Source of the DNA: an uncultured Lachnospiraceae bacterium
GTDB lineage: Bacteria; Bacillota; Clostridia; Lachnospirales; Lachnospiraceae
NCBI GenBank assembly: GCA_910579085.1
Contig: CAJTRU010000066.1
Location: 1-19,809, forward strand
DNA: 19,809 nt
Reading direction: 5' to 3'
Shown here: in pieces, positions 6,896 to 14,899 of the stretch
How the letters are laid out: each line of letters opens with the position of its first letter
Position numbering within the stretch: the stretch's first letter is position 1
Notes under the pieces: generated by a model
What the model was told of the DNA's origin: nothing
Database searches by the model: none
Seen by the model: the letters and a program-made list of their open reading frames with translations, nothing else
Position numbers and translations under genes: made by a program

Positions 6896-8356
6896 ATGGG
6901 CATAAGCCACGGGGTTAATGCAAGCAAGAAGCCTGCATCAGTATCTGCACCAGTTGTAGCGGGAAGCGGCATACATTTCATTGTCGGGACTGCACCTGTA
7001 CATTCAGCCAGTGGCAGGGTTAATGAACCAGTCCTGGCATATACATATGCAGAAGCTGTGGAAGCAATGGGGTATAGTGATGACTGGGAAAAATACAGCA
7101 TATGCGAGGAAATTTATACAGCGTTTAAGTTATACTGCATTGCACCTGTTGTAATGGTAAATGTCTTAGACCCTTCAAAGCATGTGTCAGAAGAAACTGC
7201 AAAAGATTATACAATGGCAGCAGGCACTATAAACCTGCCGTTTGAAGCCATTGCAGACACTGTTACAGTTAAAGGGTATAATGACGGGCAGCCTGCCAGC
7301 GAAGCATATGTGCAGGATACTGATTATGGCCTGCTGTATACAGATGGGGCATTGCGTCTTGAAAGGATAGAAGGTGGCAAAATTACAGCAGATAATACAA
7401 AACTTAATATAAGTTTTAAAAGTATAGACCCGTCAAAAATTACAAAATCCGATATCATAGGCGGCTATGATACAAATAAAAAGAAAAATACAGGCTTTGA
7501 AGTGCTGGAAGATGTTTTCCCTAAGTACCGCATCATACCAGATTTACTGTTAACACCAGGTTTTTCAGGTGACAGCGAAGTGGCAGCAGTCATGGCAGCA
7601 AAGGCAGAAAATATCAACGGGCTTTTTAAAGGGAAAGCACTGGTAGATATTGATACGTCAGAAGTAAGACAGTATACAGATGTACCAGAATGGAAAAACA
7701 GCCATAATATAACACAGCCTTCACAGATTGCCGGGTGGCCCATGTTTACACTTGGGGGCAGGCTGTTCCACCATTCCACGCAGCTTGCGGCAAGGATTAC
7801 AGCCACAGACACGGATGAAAGTTTTGGTGATGGGTGTCCTTGCGAATCTGCAAGCAATAAAACACTGCAGGCAGACGGGATGGCACTGGCAGACGGGACA
7901 GAAGTCCTGTTAAATATAATGCAGGCAAATTACCTTAATGAAAATGGCATTGTTACAGGCCTTAATTTTACAAACGGTTTTGTATCATGGGGAAATGAAA
8001 CAGCATGTTACCCAGGAAATACGGATGTTACAGATTATTTCTATAATGTAAGCCGCATGTTTGGATGGGTAGGGAACACAGTAATACTTTCAACATGGGG
8101 GAAAACTGACAGGAGGATGGCAAGGCGGCTGTTTGAAAGCATAACTGACAGCCTTAATATATGGCTTAACGGACTTACATCAGAAGAAAAGATTTTAGGC
8201 GGGCGTGTTGAATTTACAGAAGAGGAAAACCCTGAAACAGAACTTGCGGCAGGGACTGCACATTTCCATATATACCTTACACCTCCAAGCCCTGCAAAGG
8301 AACTGGATTTTGTTCTTGAATACAGTGTGGGTTACCTTGAAAATTTATTTGCGTAA
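6896..8356 (+). CDS. Contractile tail sheath protein, P2 gpFI type
   Basis: The 486-aa sheath subunit surrounds the tail tube and contracts on infection. The N terminus GISHGVNASKKPASVSAP and the following VPFVVGTAP-like stretch (IHFIVGTAPVHSA) are typical, as are the EAVEAMGYSDDW region and the C-terminal LGGRVEF, FHIYLTPPSPAKELDFVLEY. Between about residues 100 and 200 lies an inserted variable domain with LTPGFSGDSEVAAVM after it, the usual domain-I/II layout; it is longer than P2 gpFI (about 396 aa). ATG follows the previous stop directly (TAAATG), with GGAAGGGG upstream. Its presence shows that the virion is a myovirus. Confidence 0.93.
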   Translation: MGISHGVNASKKPASVSAPVVAGSGIHFIVGTAPVHSASGRVNEPVLAYTYAEAVEAMGYSDDWEKYSICEEIYTAFKLYCIAPVVMVNVLDPSKHVSEETAKDYTMAAGTINLPFEAIADTVTVKGYNDGQPASEAYVQDTDYGLLYTDGALRLERIEGGKITADNTKLNISFKSIDPSKITKSDIIGGYDTNKKKNTGFEVLEDVFPKYRIIPDLLLTPGFSGDSEVAAVMAAKAENINGLFKGKALVDIDTSEVRQYTDVPEWKNSHNITQPSQIAGWPMFTLGGRLFHHSTQLAARITATDTDESFGDGCPCESASNKTLQADGMALADGTEVLLNIMQANYLNENGIVTGLNFTNGFVSWGNETACYPGNTDVTDYFYNVSRMFGWVGNTVILSTWGKTDRRMARRLFESITDSLNIWLNGLTSEEKILGGRVEFTEEENPETELAAGTAHFHIYLTPPSPAKELDFVLEYSVGYLENLFA

Positions 8357-8368
8357 AGGAGGAGAAAA

Positions 8369-8887
8369 ATGGCAAAAGTAGATGAAGCAGTCATAGGCTT
8401 TACGGTGTACGAGGACAGTGTAGAACGCATAGGCATTTCAGAAGTGACACTCCCGGAGATTTCAAACATAGTCCAGGAGATAGAAGGTGCTGGCATTGGC
8501 GGCAAGTATGAAGCTGTCATACTGGGGTCATTTGAATCAATGTCCCTTACATTAAATTTCAGGACTGTTACTAAAAACGCTGTAAGCCTTTGCGAACCAA
8601 GGGTACACAACATAGATTTAAGGGCAACACAGCAGAGACGTGACACTGCAAACAATACAGTGCAGCTTGTCAGCTTAAAGCATGTCCTTTCAGTTTTCCC
8701 TAAAAAAACAAGCCTTGGGAAAGTAGCTACAGCAAGCACATCAGATGCAAGCGGTGAATATTCAGTATCATATTTTGCAACATACCTTGAAGGGAAGAAA
8801 GTGCTTGAAATTGACCCGCTTAATTATATATTCTTTGTGAACGGGAAGGATTACCTGGCGGAAGTCAGGCGGGCATTAGGTAAATAG
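8369..8887 (+). CDS. Tail tube protein, P2 gpFII type
   Basis: This 172-aa protein forms the inner tube of the contractile tail. It follows the sheath gene and has the P2-FII pattern: LPEISNIVQEIEGAGIGGKYEAVILG near residue 30, the segment SMSLTLNFRT, HNIDLRATQQ, then FPKKTSLGKV and the C-terminal KKVLEIDPLNYIFFVNGKDYLAEVRRALG. The length is about that of P2 FII. AAGGAGGAG lies 6 nt before the ATG, one of the best binding sites in the window, in keeping with a protein needed in many copies. An intrinsic terminator follows. Confidence 0.92.
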   Translation: MAKVDEAVIGFTVYEDSVERIGISEVTLPEISNIVQEIEGAGIGGKYEAVILGSFESMSLTLNFRTVTKNAVSLCEPRVHNIDLRATQQRRDTANNTVQLVSLKHVLSVFPKKTSLGKVATASTSDASGEYSVSYFATYLEGKKVLEIDPLNYIFFVNGKDYLAEVRRALGK

Positions 8888-8908
8888 AAATATAAGGCAT
8901 GGACAGGG

Positions 8909-8945
8909 AACACAGCACTGCTGTGTTTTTCTTCTGTCTTTTTTT
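8909..8945 (+). terminator. Intrinsic terminator between tail tube and chaperone genes
   Basis: AACACAGC (8909-8916) pairs perfectly with GCTGTGTT (8920-8927) around the loop ACT. A T-rich run follows at once (TTTTTCTTC) and a second run of seven T at 8939-8945. It would reduce transcription past the abundant sheath and tube genes, leaving less message for the chaperone, tape measure and baseplate. Since no promoter is obvious downstream, it is probably partial or overridden by antitermination. Confidence 0.75.
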
Positions 8946-8961
8946 AATGGAGGAAAATTTT

Positions 8962-9294
8962 ATGGAAGCAGTAAAAGGAAATAAAGAAAACGGGAAAACA
9001 GCAAAGTGCTGCAGGCTTATAAAGCCTTTTGAATGGGAAGGGAAAACCTATACAGAATTTGTATTTGATTTTGAAGGCTTAAAAGGGGCTGATTTAATTG
9101 CGGTTGAAGATGAAATAACAATGGACGGCAGTTATATCATAACGCCGGAGATATCGACACCTTATATGGCAAAACTGGCGGCAAGGGCAGCAGGTGTAGG
9201 GAGTGATGTCATAGAAAATCTTCCTGTAAGGGATTTTATAGCAGTAAAAAACATGGCAAGGGATTTTTTAATAAATACGGATTTAGAAAGATAA
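8962..9294 (+). CDS. Tail assembly chaperone, short form (P2 gpE-like)
   Basis: The zero-frame product is 110 aa, starting MEAVKGNKENGKTAKCCRL. Start ATG 8962 has GGAGG at 8949-8953, 8 nt upstream; an in-frame ATG at 8899 lies inside the terminator and is not used. The core FEWEGKTYTEFVFDFEGLKGADLIAVEDE is the pattern of the P2 gpE family of tail assembly chaperones, small proteins between tube and tape measure that hold the tape measure during tube assembly. It carries a slippery site near its end (9264-9270), so a longer frameshifted product is also expected. Confidence 0.8.
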   Translation: MEAVKGNKENGKTAKCCRLIKPFEWEGKTYTEFVFDFEGLKGADLIAVEDEITMDGSYIITPEISTPYMAKLAARAAGVGSDVIENLPVRDFIAVKNMARDFLINTDLER

Positions 9295-9467
9295 ATCCGT
9301 CAAAATGGTTCAGGCATAATGTGCTGCTGCTGTCACTTAATACACCAGGCGGCACAAGTACAAATACAGGTGCTGGTTTCTGGCTTGGGCAGACTGTAAG
9401 CAGCATGGTCATGTGGGTTAAGGAATTTGAGGAAATAGTAAAAGAAATAAAGGAAAGCAGGGGATGA
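8962..9467 (+). CDS. Tail assembly chaperone, -1 frameshift fusion (gpE-E' like)
   Basis: Reading zero frame from 8962 to 9270 (103 codons), slipping back one base and continuing from 9270 gives another 65 residues, ending at TGA 9465-9467, one base before the tape measure ATG. The total is 168 aa. The added part begins NKYGFRKINPSKWFRHN and continues with VLLLSL, then a Pro-Gly-Gly and GAGFWLGQTVSSMVMWVKEF, ending in a charged Lys/Glu helix. This is the P2 E/E' and lambda G/GT arrangement, in which the extended form binds the tape measure. The extension has no start codon or binding site of its own, so frameshifting is the only sensible way to read it, and the otherwise empty 175 nt between the genes is explained. 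Confidence 0.8.
9264..9300 (+). promoter_or_regulatory. Programmed -1 ribosomal frameshift signal
   Basis: The heptamer T TTT TTA (9264-9270) is in the right zero-frame phase (codons TTT, TTA). Six nucleotides later begins a perfect stem: ACGGATTT (9277-9284) with AAATCCGT (9293-9300), plus one possible A-T pair closing the 6-nt loop. Spacer and stem fit known stimulators. The zero-frame TAA (9292-9294) is within the hairpin. A slippery TTTTTTG is used in phage P2. Confidence 0.8.
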
Positions 9468-9468
9468 A

Positions 9469-12400
9469 ATGGCATCAGCTAAGCAGTACCAGCTGCTTTT
9501 CCAGCTGTCCGCAGCACTTGGCCCTGGTTTTTCTAAGACGTTCAAAACCGCCACAAATACCATGAAAGCCCTGCAGGCAAACACCAGGGGCGTAAACCAG
9601 AAATTAAAAGATATATCGGCTTACAGGCAGCAGCAGTCTGCGGTGGAAAAAAGCAGGGCCAGGGTAAAGGAACTGGAAGAGGAGCACGGCCGCCTTAAGA
9701 CAGAAATGGAAGAAGCAGGCGGGAGTACAGAGAAATTCAGTAAAAAAATTGCGGCGTGTGAAAAGGAGCTGGAAAAAGCAAAAAAACAGGCATCAGACCA
9801 GTCAGGGCGTTTAGGGGAACTGGGGGACGCTTTAAGGGCAGCAGGTGTAAATACAGACAACCTTACACGTGACACAGAAAAGCTCCAGAAACAGTATGAA
9901 CGCCTTGAACGTACACAGCAGAAAGTACAGAAAATTAATGAAAAGAAGTCTGCCATTGGTGAAAAGAAATCACAAAGCAAAGCACAGCTTGCAGGACTTG
10001 CAGGTGCAGCAGCGGCAGCAGGTGCGGCAATATATAATGGGCCAGTAAAAAAAGCAGCAGATTTCCAGCAGCAGATGTCAACTGTCCAGGCTATTTCAGG
10101 TGCTAGTGGCAAAAACATGCAGAAGCTTAGCGAAAAAGCCAGGGAAATGGGTGCAAAGACTAAGTTTACAGCCAGGGAAGCGGGCGAGGCTATGGAATAC
10201 ATGGCGGTTGCTGGCTGGAGCGCAAAAGAAATGCTTGACGGTGTTTCAGGTGTAATGGATTTGGCGGCGGCTTCAGGTGCAGACCTTGGGACAACATCAG
10301 ATATTATAACTGACAGCATAGAAAACTTCGGCTTGTCTGCAAAAGACACACAGCATTTTGTGGATGTCCTGGCGCAGACAGCAAGGAAATCAAACACAGA
10401 TGTCTTAAAGCTTGGTGAAAGCTATAAATATGTGTCCCCTGTTGCCAAGGCAATGGGTTACAGTGTCGAGGATATCAATGTGGCACTCGGGCTTATGGCA
10501 AACAGCGGGATAAAGGCTTCTTCTGGTGGCACTGCTTTAAGGACACTTCTTACAAATATGGCAAACCCTACCAGCAACATGGCAGCGGCTATGGAAGAAC
10601 TGGGTGTTTCCCTGGATGACGGGAAAGGCAATATGAAATCATTCCATGAAATCATGAAAGATTTAAGGAAAGGTTTTGGAAAGCTTAAAATGCCAGCAGA
10701 AGAATTCAGGAAGAAGCTGGCTGCACAGAACGCTGCCCTGGAAAAAGGCAGCATAAGCCAGAGTGTTTACGATAAAAATATATTCAGGCTTACAAAAAGG
10801 GCATATGGCGCAGAAGGTGCACTGAAAGCACAGACTGCTGCAAGCCTTGCCGGGAAAGAAGGCATGTCAGGGCTTCTTGCAATTGTCAATGCATCTGATG
10901 ATACATTTAAAAACCTGACAAAGGATATAAATAAGTCAGATGGCGCAGCAGGGGAAATGGCAAAAATTAAGCTTGATAACTTTTATGGTAGCATTACACT
11001 TGCACAGTCTGCTTTTGATGCTTTACAGTCAGAAATAGGTGACATGTTCCTTCCGTCATTGCAGAAGGCTGTAGAAAAAGGTACAGAATTAATAAATGTT
11101 GCAACAGACTTTGTAAAGAAAAACCCTGGAACTGTAAAGATGATTGGGAAAATAGCAGCTGGCTTTGTTGCATTGAAAGCTGGTGGTTTAATAGCAAAGG
11201 TTGGGCTGTTGTCTGCACAGGGTGGTCTTTTATCTATTGCAGGAGGCATTACAAGCATAAAAGGGCTTGGGTTTACAGAATTCCTTGGAAGTTTTGGCAG
11301 TGAAAGCAAAGGCCTTGGTGCAGTATTTGGCAGTGTTGCAGGGAAACTTGGCGGTGTAAAAAAAGCAGGGTCAGGTTTTATTAATTATTTTAAAAACATA
11401 GGGGCAGCAGGCAGGGATGTTTCATCAGCATTTAAAGGTTTATTTGGGAAAGGTGATTTATTTAAAAACCTAGGGGCATCCTTTAAAAAAGTTTCTTCGT
11501 CATTTGGAAGTTTACTAAATAAGAGTGCTGTATATACACAGGTAAAAAGCCTTGCGGGACAGTTTAGTGGCGCTCTCGCAGGTCTTGCTGGACAGCTTGG
11601 TGGTACTTTGTCAAAAACTGGCGGGCGGCTGCTTGAATCGCTTTTAAAACCATTTTCTAAAATTGGCGGGCGGCTTGGCATACTTCTGGCAGATACAGGA
11701 AGTTTTATTCTTAAATCGCCACTTGGCAAAGCTGGTAAAATTATTGGCTCTGGATTTGGGAAAATAAGCACCTTTTTATCACCGCTTGGAAATGCAGTAT
11801 CAACTATGCTTGGACCACTTGGTAAACTTGGTGGTACAATATTAGGACCGCTTGGCGGCATTGCTGGTAAAATACTTCCTGTTGTTGGTGTTATTACAGG
11901 GATAATAACAGCTTTTGAATTATTAAAAGAAAATATAGACAAGGTAAGGGAATTTATAAAAAATACTTTTGGGGAAAGAGGACTGGAAGTATTTGATAAA
12001 GCTGTAGAAATATTAACTAATGTTGGCAATGTAATAAAAAATGTATTTTCAGATGGCAATATAGGGAAAGCCAGGGATAAAATACAGGAAATTTTTGGCG
12101 CAAAAGGTGTAAAGGTATTTGATACCCTTATGGATACCATAGGAAAGGTAAGGGGAGTGGTATCAGATATAACAAGCTTTATTGTTACCAATGTTGTCCC
12201 TGTCGCAAAAGAGGTGTTCCAGGTAATTGCATTTGATATAGTACCAGGCATTGTAAACTTCATACAGGCAGCAGCGCCAGTAGTAATGGCTATAATAGGT
12301 GAAGTTATAGGGCTTATCAGTGCAGCAATGCCTGTGGTTGGGGAACTTATAAAAGCATTGATGCCTGTAATAAGTGATGTCATAGTATTACTGCAGACAG

Positions 12401-13161
12401 TTGTAATGCCAGTGGTGTCACAGGTAATGCAGTTTGTTACAGATGTTGCACTGCCAGTCATATTAAAAGTGGTTGAAGCTGCTGTCCCAGTAATAAGAGG
12501 TGTAATAGATTCCATAGGGAATATTATCAAAAATATAATAAAAGTCCTGAAAGGTGTTATAGAATTTGTAACAGGTGTGTTTACTGGCAACTGGTCTAAA
12601 GCATGGACTGGCATAAAAAATATTATAAAAGGCATATTTGGCGGTCTTGGGGAAATCATAAAAGCACCAATTAGGGTAATTATAAATACAATAAATTCTG
12701 TAATAGATACCCTTAATGGATTAGAAGTGCCTGACTGGATTCCATTTATAGGCGGCATGAAAATAAGCATACCTAAGATACCAGAATTTGCCAGGGGTAC
12801 AGAAAGGACACCAGAAACTTTCATAGCTGGTGAAAGAGGACCAGAGTTAATTACTGGTGCGGCAGGCAGGAAAGTTTATACTGCATTGCAGACTAAACAG
12901 ATATTTAATAACATGGCAGGACTTCCAGGCAGTGTTGCGGACAATGTAAGCAGCATCACATCCAGTGTGGCAGGCAAGGGACAGGTGGTATTAAATGTGA
13001 CATACTCACCAGATATAACAGTTAATGGAGGGGCAGATTTGGATGCAGTAAAAGAAATGCTTGGCAGGCTTAATGAAGAATTTACTAATAAACTGTATGG
13101 GATGGTACAGCAGGCTTTAAGGGAGCAGGAAGAACAGGAAGGCAGGACTGCTTATGTCTAG
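9469..13161 (+). CDS. Tail tape measure protein
   Basis: The 1230-aa protein sets tail length inside the tube. Residues about 45-165 are a charged coiled coil, then an Ala-rich helix (about 170-190), then a TP901-type core from about 195 (AADFQQQMSTVQAISGASGK, REMGAKTKFTAREAGEAM, SGVMDLAAASGADLGTTSDI). Residues 560-810 are Gly-rich and hydrophobic with many 'LGKLGG' type steps. Residues 834 and 876 begin two copies of a 42-residue unit (FGERGLEVFDK / FGAKGVKVFDT). A long amphipathic stretch with repeated PVV/PVI follows. The end has FARGTERTPETFIAGERGPELI, a usual tape-measure C-terminal motif. About 1.5 angstrom per residue suggests a tail near 180 nm. ATG is one base after the chaperone fusion stop, and the end overlaps gpX by 8 nt. 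Confidence 0.95.
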   Translation: MASAKQYQLLFQLSAALGPGFSKTFKTATNTMKALQANTRGVNQKLKDISAYRQQQSAVEKSRARVKELEEEHGRLKTEMEEAGGSTEKFSKKIAACEKELEKAKKQASDQSGRLGELGDALRAAGVNTDNLTRDTEKLQKQYERLERTQQKVQKINEKKSAIGEKKSQSKAQLAGLAGAAAAAGAAIYNGPVKKAADFQQQMSTVQAISGASGKNMQKLSEKAREMGAKTKFTAREAGEAMEYMAVAGWSAKEMLDGVSGVMDLAAASGADLGTTSDIITDSIENFGLSAKDTQHFVDVLAQTARKSNTDVLKLGESYKYVSPVAKAMGYSVEDINVALGLMANSGIKASSGGTALRTLLTNMANPTSNMAAAMEELGVSLDDGKGNMKSFHEIMKDLRKGFGKLKMPAEEFRKKLAAQNAALEKGSISQSVYDKNIFRLTKRAYGAEGALKAQTAASLAGKEGMSGLLAIVNASDDTFKNLTKDINKSDGAAGEMAKIKLDNFYGSITLAQSAFDALQSEIGDMFLPSLQKAVEKGTELINVATDFVKKNPGTVKMIGKIAAGFVALKAGGLIAKVGLLSAQGGLLSIAGGITSIKGLGFTEFLGSFGSESKGLGAVFGSVAGKLGGVKKAGSGFINYFKNIGAAGRDVSSAFKGLFGKGDLFKNLGASFKKVSSSFGSLLNKSAVYTQVKSLAGQFSGALAGLAGQLGGTLSKTGGRLLESLLKPFSKIGGRLGILLADTGSFILKSPLGKAGKIIGSGFGKISTFLSPLGNAVSTMLGPLGKLGGTILGPLGGIAGKILPVVGVITGIITAFELLKENIDKVREFIKNTFGERGLEVFDKAVEILTNVGNVIKNVFSDGNIGKARDKIQEIFGAKGVKVFDTLMDTIGKVRGVVSDITSFIVTNVVPVAKEVFQVIAFDIVPGIVNFIQAAAPVVMAIIGEVIGLISAAMPVVGELIKALMPVISDVIVLLQTVVMPVVSQVMQFVTDVALPVILKVVEAAVPVIRGVIDSIGNIIKNIIKVLKGVIEFVTGVFTGNWSKAWTGIKNIIKGIFGGLGEIIKAPIRVIINTINSVIDTLNGLEVPDWIPFIGGMKISIPKIPEFARGTERTPETFIAGERGPELITGAAGRKVYTALQTKQIFNNMAGLPGSVADNVSSITSSVAGKGQVVLNVTYSPDITVNGGADLDAVKEMLGRLNEEFTNKLYGMVQQALREQEEQEGRTAYV

Positions 13162-13378
13162 CACATATATAACTATATCAGGTGACATGTGGGACTTGGC
13201 AGCACATAAAGTTTATGGGAACGGAATGTATATGGATGTGCTGTTAAAAGCAAATATAAAATATAAAGATATATATATTTTTCCTGCTGGCATTACCCTT
13301 GCTGTGCCAGAAATTGGCCCAGAGGTTTCAGAAAGCCTTCCGCCTTGGAAACAGGGGGTAACAGAAGATGGGGAATAA
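13154..13378 (+). CDS. Tail protein X, LysM-like (P2 gpX type)
   Basis: This 74-aa protein has the short LysM-like pattern of P2 gpX: ISGDMWDLAAHKVYGNGMYMDVLLKAN, then a hydrophobic strand and FPAGITLAVPEI. P2 gpX is about 67 aa. In contractile tails this protein links the tube end or baseplate hub to the spike region. The start overlaps the tape-measure stop (ATGTCTAG) and the end overlaps gpD by 11 nt, so it is probably translationally coupled to both. Confidence 0.85.
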   Translation: MSSTYITISGDMWDLAAHKVYGNGMYMDVLLKANIKYKDIYIFPAGITLAVPEIGPEVSESLPPWKQGVTEDGE

Positions 13379-14651
13379 GAACCTGGCACGCAGGGTAACA
13401 GTAAAGCTTTATTTTAAGGGGAAAGATATATCAAAAGAACTTTCAAAGTATCTTATATCCATGACTTATACAGACAATGAAGAGGACAAGGCAGATGATA
13501 TTTCCCTGACACTTGATGACAGGGAAGGCAGATGGATTAAAGACTGGCTTTACACAGGCAGAAAGAAAAAAACAATAACAGGTGGTATTACAAAAGCTGG
13601 CAGTACCACAACAACAGGGAATATTACAGGGCTTATCCATGATACAGTTATTGAAACAGAAAAAGATATTACTGTACAAGGCAGTGGAAGCACAGGTTAC
13701 AGTTTAAAGGGCCAGGATAATGGCGGCACTGTAAAAACAAAGGCTTCAAAAAACAAAGCAGGGACTGTAAAAGCAGAGAAAACAGAAGAAAATACAAAAA
13801 GGGCTTTCAAGGGCACTGAAATACATGCCCTTGTTGTCCAGAAAAATTTTTTAAGCGATGGAAAAGACAAGGTGCTGGACTGCGGGGTTTTTGAAATTGA
13901 TGAAGTAAGTTGCCAGGGCCCGCCACAGAAACTCACAATAAAAGCAACGTCAATCCCGTATAAAACGCACCTGCGCCAGACGCGCCACAGGAAAGCATGG
14001 GAAAACACTTCTTTAAAAAACATTGCATCAAAGATAGCAAAAAGAAGCGGGATGAAAATAATGTATATTTCAAAATTTAACCCTGTATGCAAAAGGAAAG
14101 AACAGAAAAATAAAACAGATATAGCTTTCTTGAAGATGCTGTGCAAAAAAGCTGGGATTTCCCTTAAGGTAACATCTAAGACTATTGTCCTTTTTGATGC
14201 TGCAGAATTTGAAAAGAAAAACGAAGTTAAGAAGATAACAGCAGGCAAAAGCAATATAACCAGTTACAGTTTTTCGACAAAGACAGCAGACAAGGCATAT
14301 TCAGGATGCCATGTCCAGTATACAGACCCGCGCACAAAGAAAAAGACGGAGTATACATATAAGCCAGGCAATGCCAGCAAAGACGGGCAGATGCTGGAAA
14401 TAAAGCAGAAAGTGTCAAATATTGAAGAAGCAAAGGTACTGGCTAAAAAGTCTTTGCGCCAGAAGAATAAAGGTGAAACCACGGCAGAGTTTACGCTTGT
14501 GGGGGATGTTGGCTATGTGGCAGGGATAACAGTAAGGGTAAAGGGTTTTGGTGAGTTTGACGGGAAATATATTGTGGAACAGGCAGTACATACTGTTACA
14601 GGCGGTTACAAGGTGCAGGTTAAGCTTCGCAGATGCCTGGAGGGGTATTAA
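13368..14651 (+). CDS. Baseplate hub protein, P2 gpD (late control D) type
   Basis: The 427-aa protein is the trimeric hub of the baseplate, between tube and spike. N-terminal strands (VTVKLYFKGKDISKEL, DDISLTLDDREGRW), the central FEIDEVSCQGPPQKLTIKATS and LKNIASKIAKRSGMKIMYIS, AFLKMLCKKAGISLKVTSKT, and the C-terminal FTLVGDVGYVAGITVRVKGFG are the expected order for this family. Between about residues 64 and 146 (13557-13805) there is a Thr/Gly/Lys-rich low-complexity insert, between 'RWIKDWLYTG' and 'FKGTEIHALV', where relatives have only a short turn. P2 gpD is 387 aa. It overlaps gpX, and its stop overlaps the next start (TAATG). Confidence 0.85.
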   Translation: MGNKNLARRVTVKLYFKGKDISKELSKYLISMTYTDNEEDKADDISLTLDDREGRWIKDWLYTGRKKKTITGGITKAGSTTTTGNITGLIHDTVIETEKDITVQGSGSTGYSLKGQDNGGTVKTKASKNKAGTVKAEKTEENTKRAFKGTEIHALVVQKNFLSDGKDKVLDCGVFEIDEVSCQGPPQKLTIKATSIPYKTHLRQTRHRKAWENTSLKNIASKIAKRSGMKIMYISKFNPVCKRKEQKNKTDIAFLKMLCKKAGISLKVTSKTIVLFDAAEFEKKNEVKKITAGKSNITSYSFSTKTADKAYSGCHVQYTDPRTKKKTEYTYKPGNASKDGQMLEIKQKVSNIEEAKVLAKKSLRQKNKGETTAEFTLVGDVGYVAGITVRVKGFGEFDGKYIVEQAVHTVTGGYKVQVKLRRCLEGY

Positions 14652-14899
14652 TGGAAGACATACGGGGATTAAAAGAGGATGTGCAGGAATTAAAAGACTG
14701 CATAGCATTTGGCATTGTAAGCAGTGTGGATAAAGAAGGCATGACTGCCAGGGTAGATATTGCAGACCAGGGTATTGTAAGCGCAGGCCTTAAGGTTGTC
14801 CAGAGGGGCAGGAAATGGCTTCCAGAAACAGGACAGTATGTACTGTGCCTGTTTGTACCCGGCGGTGACGGTGACGGTTTTATTTTAGGGGGTATCTGA
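14651..14899 (+). CDS. Baseplate assembly protein, short P2 gpV-like
   Basis: The product is 82 aa from ATG 14651, which overlaps the gpD stop and has GGAGGGG upstream; an ATG at 14633 is inside gpD and lacks a better site. After a short helix (LKEDVQELKDCIAFG) comes an OB-fold-like section with IVSSVDKEGMTARVDI and a C-terminal WLPETGQYVLCLFVPGGDGDGFILGGI, the phage_base_V pattern. P2 gpV is 211 aa: OB domain followed by a beta-helical membrane-piercing tip. Here only the OB part is present, and the spike tip must come from another protein or be absent. It overlaps gpU by one base (TGATG). Confidence 0.8.
   Translation: MEDIRGLKEDVQELKDCIAFGIVSSVDKEGMTARVDIADQGIVSAGLKVVQRGRKWLPETGQYVLCLFVPGGDGDGFILGGI

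Noticed and set aside
8899..8961. ATG 8899 as start of the tail chaperone
   Set aside because: The sequence is the terminator hairpin and T runs; ATG 8962 has GGAGG at 8 nt and gives the expected N terminus.
11385..12824. Long antisense open frame of 479 codons within the tape measure gene
   Set aside because: A shadow of the biased codon use in a long repetitive gene; product is Thr/Ser/Ile/Pro-rich without domains and without a ribosome binding site in context.
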